From Actinomadura viridilutea (GTDB lineage Bacteria > Actinomycetota > Actinomycetes > Streptosporangiales > Streptosporangiaceae), in the NCBI GenBank assembly GCA_003001795.1, contig PVNI01000016.1, forward strand, positions 62,001-126,000: a stretch of 64,000 nucleotides of DNA, written 5' to 3'. The position numbers were made by a program, and so were the translations under genes. The notes under the pieces are model-generated. The model saw only the letters and a program-made list of their open reading frames with translations. It did no database searches and had not been told where the DNA came from. Below are positions 45,891 to 54,498 of this stretch, in pieces. The first letter of the stretch is position 1. Each line of letters starts with the position of its first letter.

Positions 45891-45932
45891 ATGACCACCG
45901 CTTGTGTCCAAGTGTGTCACCGATCACACTGA
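45891..45932 (+). CDS. Cysteine-containing mini-ORF in the kinase-operon leader
   Basis: Thirteen codons, MTTACVQVCHRSH, follow a strong ribosome site (AAGGAGGGAGG, 7 bases before the ATG at 45891). The next codon after its stop starts a second 13-codon frame (MMNACRILDVEGG, 45933-45974) with one more Cys. A GC hairpin lies before the operon start at 46062. The pattern resembles cysteine-responsive leader peptides of actinobacteria. Translation and function are inference. Confidence 0.4.
   Translation: MTTACVQVCHRSH
45911..45930. promoter_or_regulatory. Inverted repeat AGTGTG-N8-CACACT
   Basis: Six-base arms at 45911-45916 and 45925-45930 lie inside the mini-ORF. It could act as an operator for the kinase operon or as a leader hairpin. 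Confidence 0.35.
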
Positions 45933-46019
45933 ATGATGAACGCCTGCCGGATTCTTGACGTTGAGGGCGGTTGACGCTCCCCGGCCGCCCACGGGGGATC
46001 GACGGGGGGACGACGGAGC

Positions 46020-46043
46020 CCGGCGGGCGGCGGGGCCCGCCGG
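46020..46043 (+). promoter_or_regulatory. GC hairpin in the leader of the PknG operon
   Basis: CCGGCGGGC (46020-46028) pairs with GCCCGCCGG (46035-46043) across 6 bases, ending 18 bases before the first start codon. No T run follows, so if it attenuates it would do so by blocking the ribosome site. Confidence 0.45.
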
Positions 46044-46061
46044 ATCGAGCGCGGAGCGGAC

Positions 46062-47309
46062 GTGAACGAGAGCGGGGCCGGGGCGGCCGCGCCCATGAGC
46101 CGTGAGGGCGTCGACCATGCCCTGCGCGCCCTGCGCGAGGAGCACGAACGCATCGCCGACTCCCTGCTCGCGCTGGAGGACCACCAGGGGTTCCGGCTGC
46201 TCAAGGGCGCGACGCTGGCGGGCGAGACCTGGCGGCGCTGGGACGCGGCGCGGCGCGGCCTCGAACGGATGTGGCTGCTGTTCGACGCCTGCCGGCGGGT
46301 GGCGGAGGAGGCCGGGCGGCTGCGGGCCAGGCGGAGCCGTCCCGACCACGAGACGCTGGTGGAACTGAGCGCGCTGCTGTCGGGCCCGTCGGTGGACGCG
46401 CCCGAGGCCGAGATCCCGCTGGAGCGGCGCACCCTGCTCGGCCCCGACCGGCGGCGGCTCACGCTCGACGAGGCCGTCGCCGAGATGTCCGCGACGTTCG
46501 ACCGGGTGGTCGAGGTGGTCGCCGCGGCCGACGCGGCGTGGACGGCGCTGCTGGCCCCGCTGGACGAGCTGGAGGACCGGTGGCGGGAGGCGGCCCGGCT
46601 GGCGCAGGAGCTGGACGGCGCGCGGCACCCCGAGGTCGACCGGCTGGGCCGGGAACTGACCGCGTACGGGCGGCTCGTCCGCGGCGACCCGCTGTCGCTG
46701 GTGCGGGACGGACGGCCCGACACGTCCCGCCTCGACCGGCTCCGCGCCTCCCTGGACGCGCTGCGCGGGTCGCTCGCCGAGGCGGTGCGGCTCAAGCGGG
46801 ATTACGAGCGGCGCGTCGCGGACCTGCGCGCGTCCGTCGACGGCGTCGCCGAGGCCGAGCGGCTGGCCGCCCGCGCCCGCGCGGAGGCGCTCGCCAAGAT
46901 CGCCTCCCCCGCCCCGCCCGACCCGGGCCCGTCGCGGGCCGCGGCGCTGCGCGACCAAGTGGCGGCGCTGGAGGGGCTGCGCCGCGCGGGCCGCTGGACC
47001 GAGCTGGCCGGACGGGTCGCGGAACTGGACGCCGCCGCCCGCCGCGCCCTCCAGGAGGCCCGCGACGAGCGGGGCCTCAGCACCGGCCTGCTGGACCGGC
47101 GCGACGAGCTGCGCGGGCGCCTGGAGGCGTACCGGGCCAAGGCCGCGCGGCTGGGCCTCGCCGAGGACGAACGGCTCACCGCTCTCTACGAGCGGGCCCG
47201 TGACCTGTTGTGGTCAGCCCCCTGCGACCTGCGACGGGCGACGATGGCGGTGGCGGATTATCGGCGTGCGGTCAGAGCGTGCGGGAGCGAGACGGGGACG
47301 GGGCGATGA
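46062..47309 (+). CDS. Coiled-coil protein, first gene of the PknG/GlnX operon
   Basis: The 415-residue protein is almost entirely helical and charged. Segments include VDHALRALREEHERIADSLL, LTLDEAVAEMSATFDRVVEV and AALRDQVAALEGLRRAGRWT. No signal peptide, membrane helix or enzymatic motif is present. The gene overlaps the kinase gene by ATGA, so it is almost certainly made with the kinase and may scaffold or regulate it. I know no counterpart in the mycobacterial glnX-glnH-pknG cluster. The GTG at 46062 has a weak GGAG upstream. Confidence 0.8.
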   Translation: MNESGAGAAAPMSREGVDHALRALREEHERIADSLLALEDHQGFRLLKGATLAGETWRRWDAARRGLERMWLLFDACRRVAEEAGRLRARRSRPDHETLVELSALLSGPSVDAPEAEIPLERRTLLGPDRRRLTLDEAVAEMSATFDRVVEVVAAADAAWTALLAPLDELEDRWREAARLAQELDGARHPEVDRLGRELTAYGRLVRGDPLSLVRDGRPDTSRLDRLRASLDALRGSLAEAVRLKRDYERRVADLRASVDGVAEAERLAARARAEALAKIASPAPPDPGPSRAAALRDQVAALEGLRRAGRWTELAGRVAELDAAARRALQEARDERGLSTGLLDRRDELRGRLEAYRAKAARLGLAEDERLTALYERARDLLWSAPCDLRRATMAVADYRRAVRACGSETGTGR

Positions 47310-49822
47310 CGCGGTGCACCCAGCCCGGCTGCTCGGGCACCGTCGGAGAGGACGGCTTCTGCGACGAGTGCGGCCTGGCCCCGCCCGTCGGCCTCCCCTC
47401 TGGTGAGGCCGCACCCGCTGGAGCGGCCGCGGCCGCAGGGGGCGCGGCATCCGGCGGAGAGGCCGCGCCAGGCGACGGCGCCGTGCGGGCGCCGTCCGCG
47501 GCCGCGCCGAAGGCCGCGTCCGCCGCGATCCCGGCACCGAGGGCCGGTTCGGGAGGCTCCCCCGGCGGCTTACCGGACGGCGCAGCCGGAGCCGCCACGA
47601 TGGCGCCCGACGGGCCGTCTCCCGCAGGCGCCGGTCCGCCCCCGCCGCGGGCGGGCTCGCAGCCGTCCGGGGCGGCGGGCCGGGCGGGCTCCGGGTCGTC
47701 CAGCGGGGGACGGACGCTGTGGCGGGGGTCGCCGGGGTCCGGGGGCAGCGGCGGCTCGGCCCGGCGCGGCACGCTGGGCGCCGGGCTCGTGGACGTGCCG
47801 CCCGTCCCCTACCGGGACCCCGCGTCGGCGATCCTGCAGGACCCGCAGGTGCCGGAGAAGCGCCGGTTCTGCAGCCGCTGCGGCGAACCCGTCGGCCGCA
47901 GCCGCGACGGGCGTCCGGGCCGCACCAAGGGGTTCTGCCGCAAATGCGGGCACCCCTTCTCGTTCACGCCCAAGCTGAAGCCCGGCGACATGGTCGGCGG
48001 GCAGTACGAGGTGCTCGGCTGCCTCGCCCACGGCGGGCTCGGCTGGATCTACCTGGCCCGCGACCACAACGTCAACGGCCGCTGGGTGGTGCTCAAGGGC
48101 CTGCTGGACACCGGCGACGCCGACGCGCTGGCCGCGGCCGCCGCCGAGCGCTCGTTCCTGGCCGAGGTCGAGCACCCCAACATCGTCAAGATCTACAACT
48201 TCGTGCGGCACGGCGACTCCGGCTACATCGTCATGGAGTACGTCGGCGGCCAGTCCCTCAAGGACATCCTGCTGGAGCGCCGCGAGCGGGAGGGCGAGGA
48301 CGCGGCGCTGCCGCTGCCGCAGGTGCTCGCCTACGGCCTGGAGGTGCTGCGCGCCCTCGGCTACCTGCACGGCGTCGGCCTGCTGTACTGCGACTTCAAG
48401 CCCGACAACGCGATCCAGTCGGAGGAGCAGCTCAAGCTGATCGACCTCGGCGGGGTGCGGCGGGTCTTCGACGTCGACAGCCCGATCTTCGGCACGCCCG
48501 GCTACCAGGCCCCCGAGATCGCCGCCTTCGGCCCGTCCGTCACCTCCGACCTGTACACCGTCGGCCGGACGCTGGCCGTGCTGAGCTTCCCGTTCCGCGG
48601 CTACACCCGCAAGCACCTGCGGAGCCTGCCGCCCCGCGACGAGGTGCCGCTGCTGCGGCGGCACGAGTCCTACTACCGGCTGCTGCGCCGCGCCACCCAC
48701 CCGGACCCGGAGGCCCGTTTCCAGAGCGCCGCCGAGATGGCCGAGCAGCTCACCGGCGTGCTCCGCGAGGTGCTGGCCGCCGAGGACGGCACGGCGCGTC
48801 CGGCCGCCTCCACGCTGTTCGGGCCGGAACGCGACGCCGCCGGAACGGAGATCGCCCACGTCGGGGACGGCGGGCCGGTTGCCGCCGGCGGGCGGGCGGG
48901 AGCGCCGGTCGTGCTGGCCCCGCTCGACCCCGCCGAGGCCGTCGCCGCGCTGCCGGTTCCGCGGGTGGCCGACGACGATCCGGCGTCGGCGTTCCTGGCC
49001 GGGCTCACCTCCCGCGACCCGGACTCCCTGGCCTCCGCGCTGGCCGCCTCCCCGCTGTCGTCGGTGGAGGTCGACCTGGCCCTGGCGCGGGTGCGGATCG
49101 AGCGCCGCGACCTGACCGCCGCGGCGGGCATGCTGGAGCGCGTCGCCGACCGCCACCCCGACGACTGGCGCGTCGACTGGTACCGCGGGGCGCTCGCGCT
49201 GGCGGACGGCCGCTGGGCGGAGGCCCGCCGGATCTTCGACGAGCTGTACGACCTGATGCCCGGGGAGATCGCGCCCAAGCTGGCGCTGGCGTTCTGCGAG
49301 GAGGGCGACGGCCGCTGGGAGTCCGCCGCCCGCTTCTACGAGACGGTCTGGCGCACCGACCCGACGTACGTCAGCGCCGCGTTCGGGCTGGCCCGCGTGC
49401 GGCTGGCCGTCGGCGACCGGGCGGGCGCGGAACGCGTCCTGGACTCGGTGCCCCCCGTGTCGAGCCACTACCTGGCCGCGCAGCTGGCGGCCGTGGCGAC
49501 CGCGGTGCGCGGGCGGCGCGCCGAGGAACTGGACGCCGGCGTCCTCACCGGGGCGGCGCGCCGCCTGGAGAGGCTGCGGCTGGACGTCGAGCGGCACGCC
49601 AGGTTCGCCGCCGAGGTGCTGGAAGCGGCGCTGACCTGGGTGCGCGCGGCCGCCCCCGGCGACCCGGCCGGCGAGGTGTTCGGCACCCCGCTGGAGGAGC
49701 GCCGGCTGCGGCGGCGGCTGGAGCAGACCTACCGCACGCTGGCCAAGCTGGCGGGCCGCGCCGAGGACCGGCACGCGCTGGTACGGCGGGCCAACGCCGT
49801 CCGACCGCTGACCCTGTTGTGA
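47306..49822 (+). CDS. pknG: PknG-like serine/threonine protein kinase
   Basis: The 838-residue product has a short zinc ribbon at the N-terminus (Cys4, 9, 19, 22) and a 150-residue Ala/Pro/Gly linker. A rubredoxin-like site follows (Cys189, 192, 211, 214). The kinase domain has a Gly-rich loop AHGGLGWIYLA, catalytic Lys264, CDFKPDN with Asp363 (the usual HRD is YCD) and DLG at Asp380. A TPR region fills the last 300 residues. This is the PknG architecture plus an added N-terminal ribbon. Mycobacterial PknG phosphorylates GarA-type FHA proteins and controls glutamate metabolism. The gene is coupled to its upstream neighbour, and glnX/glnH-like genes follow. Confidence 0.93.
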   Translation: MTRCTQPGCSGTVGEDGFCDECGLAPPVGLPSGEAAPAGAAAAAGGAASGGEAAPGDGAVRAPSAAAPKAASAAIPAPRAGSGGSPGGLPDGAAGAATMAPDGPSPAGAGPPPPRAGSQPSGAAGRAGSGSSSGGRTLWRGSPGSGGSGGSARRGTLGAGLVDVPPVPYRDPASAILQDPQVPEKRRFCSRCGEPVGRSRDGRPGRTKGFCRKCGHPFSFTPKLKPGDMVGGQYEVLGCLAHGGLGWIYLARDHNVNGRWVVLKGLLDTGDADALAAAAAERSFLAEVEHPNIVKIYNFVRHGDSGYIVMEYVGGQSLKDILLERREREGEDAALPLPQVLAYGLEVLRALGYLHGVGLLYCDFKPDNAIQSEEQLKLIDLGGVRRVFDVDSPIFGTPGYQAPEIAAFGPSVTSDLYTVGRTLAVLSFPFRGYTRKHLRSLPPRDEVPLLRRHESYYRLLRRATHPDPEARFQSAAEMAEQLTGVLREVLAAEDGTARPAASTLFGPERDAAGTEIAHVGDGGPVAAGGRAGAPVVLAPLDPAEAVAALPVPRVADDDPASAFLAGLTSRDPDSLASALAASPLSSVEVDLALARVRIERRDLTAAAGMLERVADRHPDDWRVDWYRGALALADGRWAEARRIFDELYDLMPGEIAPKLALAFCEEGDGRWESAARFYETVWRTDPTYVSAAFGLARVRLAVGDRAGAERVLDSVPPVSSHYLAAQLAAVATAVRGRRAEELDAGVLTGAARRLERLRLDVERHARFAAEVLEAALTWVRAAAPGDPAGEVFGTPLEERRLRRRLEQTYRTLAKLAGRAEDRHALVRRANAVRPLTLL

Positions 49823-49870
49823 CGCCGTGCCGAGTTGCGACGCCGTGCCGAGTTGCGACGCCGTGCCGAG
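49817..49870 (+). repeat. 18-bp tandem repeat, three copies, over the pknG stop codon
   Basis: TTGTGACGCCGTGCCGAG is followed by two copies of TTGCGACGCCGTGCCGAG. The first copy contains the TGA that ends pknG (49820-49822); the others have CGA instead. Loss of that one base change would extend the kinase by the repeat. Confidence 0.85.
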
Positions 49871-49946
49871 GGACGCGGGCGGACGGACGGGCGTCGGGCC
49901 GGACGACGCGCCGCACCCCCGACCGCACGGACCAGGGAGCAGTCAC

Positions 49947-51281
49947 ATGAGCGACCTTCCCGAGTTCACGATCAAAGTCGACCAGAACCCCTACCTGCCC
50001 GAGGGCGGCCGGGAGATGCACGCCATCGTGACCGTGGCGGCCGCCGGGGGCTCCGCCGCGGCGGGCCCGTCCCCCGCCGCGGAGATCATCATCGTGGACA
50101 CCTCGGGGTCGATGTCGTTCCGCAACAAGATCGCCGCCGCCAAGCGCGCCGCCCGCGCCGCGCTCGACGTGCTGCGCGACGACGTGCGCTTCGCCGTGAT
50201 CGCGGGCGCCAACGGGCCGCGCATGATCTACCCGCGCGGGGAGGGGCTGGCGCGCATGACGGCGGAGACGCGGGCGCAGGCGCAGGCCGCGGTCGACCGG
50301 CTCGACGCCGCCGGCGGCACCGCCATCGGCTCCTGGCTGACCATGGCCGGACGGCTGTTCGCCGACCACGCCGACCCGGGCGCGGTCCGGCACGCGATCC
50401 TGCTCACCGACGGCAAGAACCAGCACGAGTCGGCGCGGGAGCTCGACGCGGCGCTCGAGCGGTGCGCGGGCGCTTTCGTGTGCGACGCGCGCGGCGTCGG
50501 CACCGACTGGGAGCCCGCGGAGCTCCGCAAGATCACCTCGGCGCTGCTCGGCACGTTCCTGGACGTGCCCGACCCCGACGCCCTGGAGGACCACTTCCGC
50601 GAGATGACCGAGGCCGCCATGCGCAAGCAGGTGGCCGACGTGGCGCTGCGCGTCTGGACGCCGCGCCGGGCCAGGCTGCGGTTCCTGAAGCAGATGGTGC
50701 CGACCGTGGTGGATCTGACCGGCCGCCGCGTGGAGTCCGGGACGCAGACCGGCGACTACCCGCTCGGCGCGTGGGGCGACGAGGAACGCGAGTACCACCT
50801 GTGCGTCGAGGTGCCGCCCGCCGACGTCGGACGGCAGATGCGCGCCGCCTGGGTCAAGGTCGTCGCGCCCGGCCCGGAGCCGGACGCGCCCGTCCGGGAG
50901 CTGGCCGCGGGCAACGTCCTCGCCGAATGGACCGACGACGAGGCCAGGGCCACGCGCATCAACGCCCGCGTGGCGCACCACACCGGGCAGCGGGAGCTCG
51001 CGGAGGCGATCCAAGAGGGCCTGGAGGCCCGCCGCCGGGGCGACGAGGACACCGCCACCGCCCGCCTGGGACGCGCCGTCGTGCTCGCCCGCGCGGTCGG
51101 CAACGAGCAGATCGCCGGGCTGCTGGACAGGGTGGTGGAGGTCCTCGATCCGGCGACCGGGACCGTCCGGCTGCGGAAGGACATCTCCAAAGAGGACGAG
51201 CTGTCTTTGGACACCCGTTCCGTCCGGACCGTGCGGACGAGGCAGGCCCCCGAAGCCGCGCCAGGGGAAGGGCTGTCATGA
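49947..51281 (+). CDS. VWA domain protein of the PknG operon
   Basis: The 444-residue cytosolic protein has a von Willebrand A domain with a complete MIDAS (DTSGSMS, then GGTAIGSWL and LLTDGKN). Beta-sandwich sequence (DVALRVWTPRRARLRFLKQM) and a helical bundle follow. The C-terminus has a Thr/Ser-rich patch, LSLDTRSVRTVRTRQAPE. VWA proteins of this sort are common partners of actinobacterial kinases and often bind or present substrates; the terminal Thr cluster could be phosphorylated. The ATG at 49947 follows AGGGAG. Its stop overlaps the start of the next gene (ATGA). Confidence 0.9.
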   Translation: MSDLPEFTIKVDQNPYLPEGGREMHAIVTVAAAGGSAAAGPSPAAEIIIVDTSGSMSFRNKIAAAKRAARAALDVLRDDVRFAVIAGANGPRMIYPRGEGLARMTAETRAQAQAAVDRLDAAGGTAIGSWLTMAGRLFADHADPGAVRHAILLTDGKNQHESARELDAALERCAGAFVCDARGVGTDWEPAELRKITSALLGTFLDVPDPDALEDHFREMTEAAMRKQVADVALRVWTPRRARLRFLKQMVPTVVDLTGRRVESGTQTGDYPLGAWGDEEREYHLCVEVPPADVGRQMRAAWVKVVAPGPEPDAPVRELAAGNVLAEWTDDEARATRINARVAHHTGQRELAEAIQEGLEARRRGDEDTATARLGRAVVLARAVGNEQIAGLLDRVVEVLDPATGTVRLRKDISKEDELSLDTRSVRTVRTRQAPEAAPGEGLS

Positions 51282-52813
51282 CGCCCCCCGCGACCAGTCC
51301 CCCGGCCGCGCCGGACCCGTCGTCGAGCGGACCGCCCGCGCCGCCGCCGCTCGCCGCTCAGGCGCCCGCCGTCCGCCGGGCGCGCACCCGGCGGCGGTTC
51401 CGGCGGGTCGGTCTGCGCACGGTGCCCGGCTGGATCCGGATCGGCACGGCCGCGACGCTCGCCGCCGTCGTCCTGCTGGTGGCCGCGACGATGGCCGCGG
51501 TCGGCGACGCGCGGGAGGGCATGCGGACCGTCGGCCACGACGCCGGCCGGCAGGTCATGGCGACCGGCACGCTGTACTTCGCGCTCAGCGACATGGACGC
51601 GCAGGTCGCCGACATCCTGCTCATCGGGCGCGAGCACGACCTCGGCATCGGCCGCGCCGAGTCGCTGCGCCGCTACGAACGGCGCCGCGCCGAGGCGAAC
51701 CGGGCCGCGGTGGAGGCCGCGCAGATCGCCGGACGCGACGAGGCCCGCCGCCGCACCGTCCGCGAGGTGCTCGACGGGCTCGGCAGCTACGAACGGCTCG
51801 TCGGCGAGGCCATGCTGCTCGACCGCCAGTCCGACCACCCGGCCGGGGAGCTGCCGCCGAACGTCGTCGAGACCTACCGGAAGGCCACCGACCTGATGAA
51901 GCTGGAGCTGCTGCCCCGGGCGTACAACCTCACGCTCGACAGCGGCGCCACCGTCCGGCGGTCCTACGAGACCGACCGCGCCGCCGTGCTGGCCGGGCGG
52001 CTGCGGGTCGGGCTGACCGGCGCCCTCGCGCTCGTCCTGCTGATCGGCCTGCAGGTCTACCTCGCCGCGCGGTTCCGGCGGCTGGTCAACCCGGCGCTGG
52101 CGCTGGCGACCCTCGGCGCCCTCGCCGTCGCGGTGCTGGGCGTAGGCATGCTGTCGGCGCAGGCCGGGCACCTGAAACGGGCCAAGGAGCAGGGGTTCGA
52201 CTCCATCCTCGCGCTCAACCGCGCCCGCGCCATCAGCCACAGCGCGTTCGCCGACGAGAGCCGCTACCTGCTCGACCCGGGCCGCGCCGACACCTACGAG
52301 CAGACTTTCCTCGACAAGGCGCTGTCGGTGCTGTACGTCGACCCCGGCGAGCGGCCGCTCAACCTGGAGACGTACTACGACCTGCTGCCCGGCGCCGTGC
52401 GCAGCTACGAACGCGCCCCCGGCGGCCCGCCGGTGGAGGTGCTGGGCCTGCTCGGCGAGGAGAAGGGCAACAGCCTCGGCCCGTCCGAGCGGAGCAGGCT
52501 GCACGCGACCGTGCAGGCGTACCAGCGGGTCCTCGACAACGACCGGCGCATGCGCGAGCTGGCCGTCCGGGGCGACCGGCGCGCCGCGATCGAGCTGCGC
52601 ATGGACCGCGCGTCCGGCGCCGTCGCCGCGTTCGACGCCTACGACCGGCGGCTCGCGCTGCTGATCCAGGCGCACCAGGACGCGTTCGACCGGGCCGTGC
52701 GGGCCGGCGACGACGGGCTGGCCGGCTGGGACGCGCTGCCGACCGCCGCCGCGCTCGCCGTCGCCGCCCTCGTCCTGGCCGGCGTCCGTCCCCGCCTGGC
52801 CGAGTTCCGCTGA
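51278..52813 (+). CDS. glnX: GlnX-like transmembrane sensor
   Basis: The 511-residue protein has a disordered Pro-rich cytoplasmic leader and membrane segments at about 53-75, 244-264, 271-292 and 487-504. Two helical extracellular domains lie between them (GRQVMATGTLYFALSDMDAQ; ALNRARAISHSAFADESRYL). In mycobacteria GlnX relays amino-acid binding by the lipoprotein GlnH across the membrane to PknG, and the gene order and topology here fit the same role. It is translationally coupled to the VWA gene and followed within 26 bases by glnH. Confidence 0.85.
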   Translation: MTPPATSPPAAPDPSSSGPPAPPPLAAQAPAVRRARTRRRFRRVGLRTVPGWIRIGTAATLAAVVLLVAATMAAVGDAREGMRTVGHDAGRQVMATGTLYFALSDMDAQVADILLIGREHDLGIGRAESLRRYERRRAEANRAAVEAAQIAGRDEARRRTVREVLDGLGSYERLVGEAMLLDRQSDHPAGELPPNVVETYRKATDLMKLELLPRAYNLTLDSGATVRRSYETDRAAVLAGRLRVGLTGALALVLLIGLQVYLAARFRRLVNPALALATLGALAVAVLGVGMLSAQAGHLKRAKEQGFDSILALNRARAISHSAFADESRYLLDPGRADTYEQTFLDKALSVLYVDPGERPLNLETYYDLLPGAVRSYERAPGGPPVEVLGLLGEEKGNSLGPSERSRLHATVQAYQRVLDNDRRMRELAVRGDRRAAIELRMDRASGAVAAFDAYDRRLALLIQAHQDAFDRAVRAGDDGLAGWDALPTAAALAVAALVLAGVRPRLAEFR

Positions 52814-52839
52814 GACCGGCTGACCGGAGGTCGACAGTC

Positions 52840-53673
52840 ATGCACAACCCGCGCCTCGCGCGAAGGGGCCTCGCCCTGGCCGCCGCGGCCGCCGCCGTCG
52901 CCGCCGCGGCCGGGTGCGCGGTGGAGCCGGACACCGGCAGCGTCGTGGACGCGCGCTCGCTGACCATCGGGGTCAAGGCCGACCAGCCGGGCCTCGGGCT
53001 GCGCCGCCCCGACGGCCGCTACGAGGGCTTCGACGTGGACGTGGCCACCTACCTGGCCGGACGGCTCGGCGTGCCGCCCGAGCGGATCCGCTTCCGCACC
53101 ACCCCGTCCTCGGTCCGCGAGAAGGCGCTGCGGGAGGGGACGGTCGACATGGTGGTGGCGTCCTACTCCATCACCGCCAAGCGCAAGACCCAGGTCACCT
53201 TCGCCGGGCCGTACTACGTGCCGCACCAGGACACCCTCGTCCGCGCCGACGACGACTCCATCCGCGGCGTGCGCGACCTGGAGGGCAAGCGGCTCTGCCA
53301 GGTGACCGGCTCGAACTCCTGGCGGCGCGTCACCGAGGAGCGCAAGATCGCCGCGCGGCTGGTCGAGGCCCCCACCTACAGCGCGTGCATGGACCTGCTC
53401 GCCGCGTCGAAGATCGACGCGGTCTCCACCGACGACCTGATCCTGGCGGGCTTCGCCGCGGGCCGCCCCGTGAAGATCATCAACGCGCCGTTCACCGACG
53501 AGAAGTACGGCGTCGGCCTGCACAAGGGCGACCTGGCCGGCTGCGAGGCCCTCAACCGGGCCATCACCGCCATGTACCAGGACGGCACCGCCGCCAGGCT
53601 GCTGGACAAGTGGTTCGGCGAGTCGGGCTTGAAGCTGACGACCAGCGTTCCCCAGTTCGAGGGCTGCTCCTGA
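52840..53673 (+). CDS. glnH: GlnH-like amino-acid-binding lipoprotein
   Basis: The 277-residue extracytoplasmic lipoprotein has a signal peptide ending in a lipobox (AAAAGC, Cys26). The class 3 solute-binding fold follows: LTIGVKADQPGLGLRRPDGR, YEGFDVDVATYLAGRLG and GTVDMVVASYSITAKRK, with MDLLAASKIDAVSTDD. In the GlnX-PknG pathway GlnH binds aspartate or glutamate and has no linked permease; likewise no ABC transporter gene is present here, which supports a sensing role. The ATG at 52840 follows GGAGG. Confidence 0.92.
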   Translation: MHNPRLARRGLALAAAAAAVAAAAGCAVEPDTGSVVDARSLTIGVKADQPGLGLRRPDGRYEGFDVDVATYLAGRLGVPPERIRFRTTPSSVREKALREGTVDMVVASYSITAKRKTQVTFAGPYYVPHQDTLVRADDDSIRGVRDLEGKRLCQVTGSNSWRRVTEERKIAARLVEAPTYSACMDLLAASKIDAVSTDDLILAGFAAGRPVKIINAPFTDEKYGVGLHKGDLAGCEALNRAITAMYQDGTAARLLDKWFGESGLKLTTSVPQFEGCS

Positions 53674-53748
53674 TCCGCCGACAGGTCCGTGCGGTCGGGC
53701 GGACGGCGTGCGGCAACGGAGGCGCGGCTCAGGGGACGCGGGCGCGTC

Positions 53749-54102
53749 TCAGGACGGAGTGGTGGACGACAGGGCGCCGAGGGCCTCCCGCAGGGTGTCG
53801 TAGGTGGGGACGAACTCGTCGACCCCGGTGATCCGGAACACGCGCCGGACCCGGGGCGGCAGCGCGACCAGCGCGATCGGCACGCCGCGTTCGATGGCGC
53901 GGCGGTTGGCCGCGACCACCGCGTTCAGACCGGTGGAGTCGCAGAAGGTCACCTGCCGCATGTCGACGATCATCGGGCCGCCCGTGTCGATGACCTCGAA
54001 CATGGCTTGCTCGAAGCGCGGCCGGGTGACCACGTCGATCTCTCCGCGCACCCGCACCAGGGTGCAGCGGTCGTGATGCATCAGGTGCACGTCGAAGTCC
54101 AT
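53749..54102 (-). CDS. STAS-domain anti-sigma factor antagonist
   Basis: The 117-residue protein is a single STAS domain of the SpoIIAA/RsbV class. It has CTLVRVRGEIDVVTRPRFEQ and the phosphorylatable Ser in FCDSTGLNAVV. Such proteins release sigma factors or signal by binding a cognate serine kinase, none of which is encoded nearby. The ATG at 54102 has GAGAGG six bases upstream, better placed than the in-frame GTG at 54120. It is convergent with glnH, with a 75-base gap. Confidence 0.9.
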   Translation of the reverse strand: MDFDVHLMHHDRCTLVRVRGEIDVVTRPRFEQAMFEVIDTGGPMIVDMRQVTFCDSTGLNAVVAANRRAIERGVPIALVALPPRVRRVFRITGVDEFVPTYDTLREALGALSSTTPS

Positions 54103-54270
54103 GGGCAACCTCTCGTTCACCGCCCGGAAGAGGTTCCGTCCCCTGCCCGTCGTCCCTCAGCATCGCGCAACCGCGGCCCCGAACCAAGGGGGCGGACGGA
54201 CGGATCGCCCCGCCCGCGCGCGCCGCCGGCCCCGCGGATCGCGCGCCGAGAGGAGCGCGGAACGGCTACT

Positions 54271-54371
54271 CATTGGAAACTTACCCAATGGTAGGAAATG
54301 GCGGGCCGTGTCCCGAGGCGCCCTATATCAAAGCCATGCACCGGTTCGCTCAGGAGAGATGATATATATCA
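54271..54371. promoter_or_regulatory. AT-rich regulatory stretch before plsC
   Basis: In the 396-base gap 54103-54498 two symmetric elements stand out. CATTGG/CCAATG arms lie at 54271-54276 and 54285-54290. TGATATATATCA at 54360-54371 is a perfect 12-bp palindrome. Both are unusually AT-rich for this genome. No gene is supported in the gap. Confidence 0.45.
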
Positions 54372-54498
54372 CCGATCAGCGGCTTGACCTGCGACGCGGC
54401 CATTCGGGGGAGGTTGTCGACGGGCAAACCGCGGCCCCAAACCCGGGCCCGGTTCGGCGCGCGGGTTACAGTAGCGGTGCCGAATTTGGGGAGGCTGG

